Assembly (NCBI GenBank): GCA_035628875.1 | Contig: DASPIZ010000130.1 | Coordinates: 14,351-78,350, forward strand | DNA: 64,000 nucleotides | Reading direction: 5' to 3' | From: Ohtaekwangia sp035628875 | GTDB lineage: Bacteria; Bacteroidota; Bacteroidia; Cytophagales; Cyclobacteriaceae | Part shown: one piece after another, positions 63,214 to 64,000 of the stretch | Layout of the letters: each line of letters opens with the position of its first letter | Position numbering within the stretch: the first letter of the stretch is position 1 | The notes under the pieces: model-generated | What the model was told of the DNA's origin: nothing | The model's input: only the letters and a program-made list of their open reading frames with translations | Database searches by the model: none | Made by a program: the position numbers and the translations under genes

Positions 63214-63411
63214 GTTCATGGTTCATGGTTCAAAGTTCATGGTTCAAAGTTCAAAGTTGGAGGAACGAGAACGAAGGGATTGTGAAAATTGTTTGAAGTT
63301 TGAGGTTCGAAGTTTGAAGTTGGGTTGCGTAAACTGATTAAAGCCTGGAACTGATCGCAATCGCCAAGCTTCTACCGTACACACTCGTAGCTCGCAGCTC
63401 GCAGCTCGTAG
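63214..63411. repeat. Three heptad arrays in a row between lhgO and the E1-like gene
   Basis: 63214-63260: six words of GTTCATG or GTTCAAA type closing in GTTGG. 63291-63323: GTTTGAA, GTTTGAG, GTTCGAA, GTTTGAA closing in GTTGG. 63384-63411: CTCGTAG, CTCGCAG, CTCGCAG, CTCGTAG. The linker GGAACGAGAACGAAGGGATTG between the first two resembles AACGAGGGGATTGTG near 4766. All three word families found elsewhere occur here together in order. Confidence 0.92.
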
Positions 63412-63495
63412 CTTTTCGAAAACATAAAGCGTTATCTAAACCAACTTGCAGCTTGAAGCGAACCGTAAAACACATAAAGTTTACGACTCATAAAC

Positions 63496-64000
63496 ATGGA
63501 TTTGTCGCAGGAAGAATTAAAACGTTATAACCGGCACCTGATACTGAAGGAATTTGGTTTGAAAAATCAAATCAAATTAAAAAACAGTAAGGTGCTTGTG
63601 GTGGGCGCCGGAGGTCTAGGTTCTCCTGGCCTGTTCTACCTTGCAGCAGCCGGTGTGGGTACGCTCGGTATTGCCGATTTTGATAAGGTCGATATATCAA
63701 ATCTGCAACGCCAGGTACTCTTCACCGAACAAGACCTGGGAAAAAACAAAGCTAAATGTGCCGCGCAACGACTGAAGGAACGAAACGCTCACCTCCGGTA
63801 TATTGTCTTCGAAGAAAAAATCGCTACTGCGAACGTCATGCACATACTTCGTGACTATGATGTTATACTCGATGGCACAGATAATTTCTCAACCCGATAT
63901 CTTTTGAATGATGCTTGTGTGTTGTTGAATAAGCCACTTGTCTATGGAAGCATCCTTCGGTTCGAGGGACAGGTTGCTGTGTTCAACGAAAATAAAGGTG
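63496..64000 (+). CDS. MoeB/ThiF/HesA-family E1-like adenylyltransferase (cut by window end)
   Basis: First 168 codons of an ATP-dependent enzyme that adenylates the C-terminal Gly-Gly of a sulfur-carrier protein (MoaD or ThiS) for molybdopterin or thiamine synthesis. Visible: N-terminal LSQEELKRYNRHLILKEFG, the ATP loop VLVVGAGGLGSPGLFYLAAAG, the acidic IADFDKVDISNLQRQVLFTE with the Arg used in nucleotide binding, and DVILDGTDNFSTRYLLNDAC. The C-terminal part, which would show the zinc cysteines and a possible rhodanese domain, is missing, so MoeB and ThiF cannot be separated. Confidence 0.9.
   Translation, partial: MDLSQEELKRYNRHLILKEFGLKNQIKLKNSKVLVVGAGGLGSPGLFYLAAAGVGTLGIADFDKVDISNLQRQVLFTEQDLGKNKAKCAAQRLKERNAHLRYIVFEEKIATANVMHILRDYDVILDGTDNFSTRYLLNDACVLLNKPLVYGSILRFEGQVAVFNENKG

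Overview
The window reads as a chromosomal segment of a Bacteroidota bacterium, most likely a Cytophagales-type (Cytophagia) member. The reasons are two SusC/SusD outer-membrane pairs, two proteins ending in type IX secretion (T9SS) sorting domains, many exported lipoproteins, start codons without clear Shine-Dalgarno sequences, several -7 boxes matching TAnnTTTG, and housekeeping genes (dnaB, mpl, etfBA, bcp) with Bacteroidota-like sequence. No rRNA, tRNA, prophage, CRISPR array or transposase gene was found. Genus and species cannot be fixed from the sequence alone.

Layout. 1-16 kb is mostly housekeeping: a nucleoside transporter, etfB-etfA-bifunctional nuclease, a TPR protein, a SprB-repeat/cytochrome-like lipoprotein, dnaB, mpl, a DnaQ-type exonuclease, an M48 lipoprotein protease, an FAH-family enzyme overlapping an M23 peptidase, bcp and a YihY-type membrane protein. 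17-36 kb, all on the minus strand, is a nutrient-acquisition locus: susC, susD, two paralogous VCBS/ASPIC-UnbV lipoproteins, a vanadium haloperoxidase/PAP2-type lipoprotein overlapping a trehalase, then a very large T9SS-secreted esterase. 36-56 kb is a starch/maltodextrin locus: a GH13 neopullulanase-like enzyme, a histidine kinase, then (minus) susC, susD, two small surface proteins, SusE-like, and a secreted GH13, with a divergent lacI, cytoplasmic GH31 and a sugar MFS transporter (plus). 56-64 kb carries a TPR-like lipoprotein, an exported MsrA, a YfiR-like protein with a HAMP-GAF-PAS sensor, L-2-hydroxyglutarate oxidase and the start of a MoeB/ThiF-type E1 enzyme cut by the window end.

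How the genes work together. In the starch locus, surface proteins (SusD, SusE, the small lipoproteins and the T9SS GH13) would bind and cut starch, SusC would import oligosaccharides, the exported neopullulanase would trim them, the MFS carrier would bring maltose or maltodextrin into the cytoplasm, and the GH31 enzyme without a signal peptide would release glucose; LacI is the obvious regulator. The 17-36 kb locus appears to pair SusCD import with trehalose hydrolysis and surface beta-propeller lipoproteins of unknown target.

The most unusual feature is in the gaps. At least ten intergenic arrays are built of different, slowly varying words that all keep a strict 7-nt period, often ending in GTTGG and often in the same order. 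Other gaps hold a 128/131-bp tandem duplication, a duplicated multi-hairpin cassette of 313/372 bp, a 159-bp MITE-like element and a perfect 32-bp palindrome.
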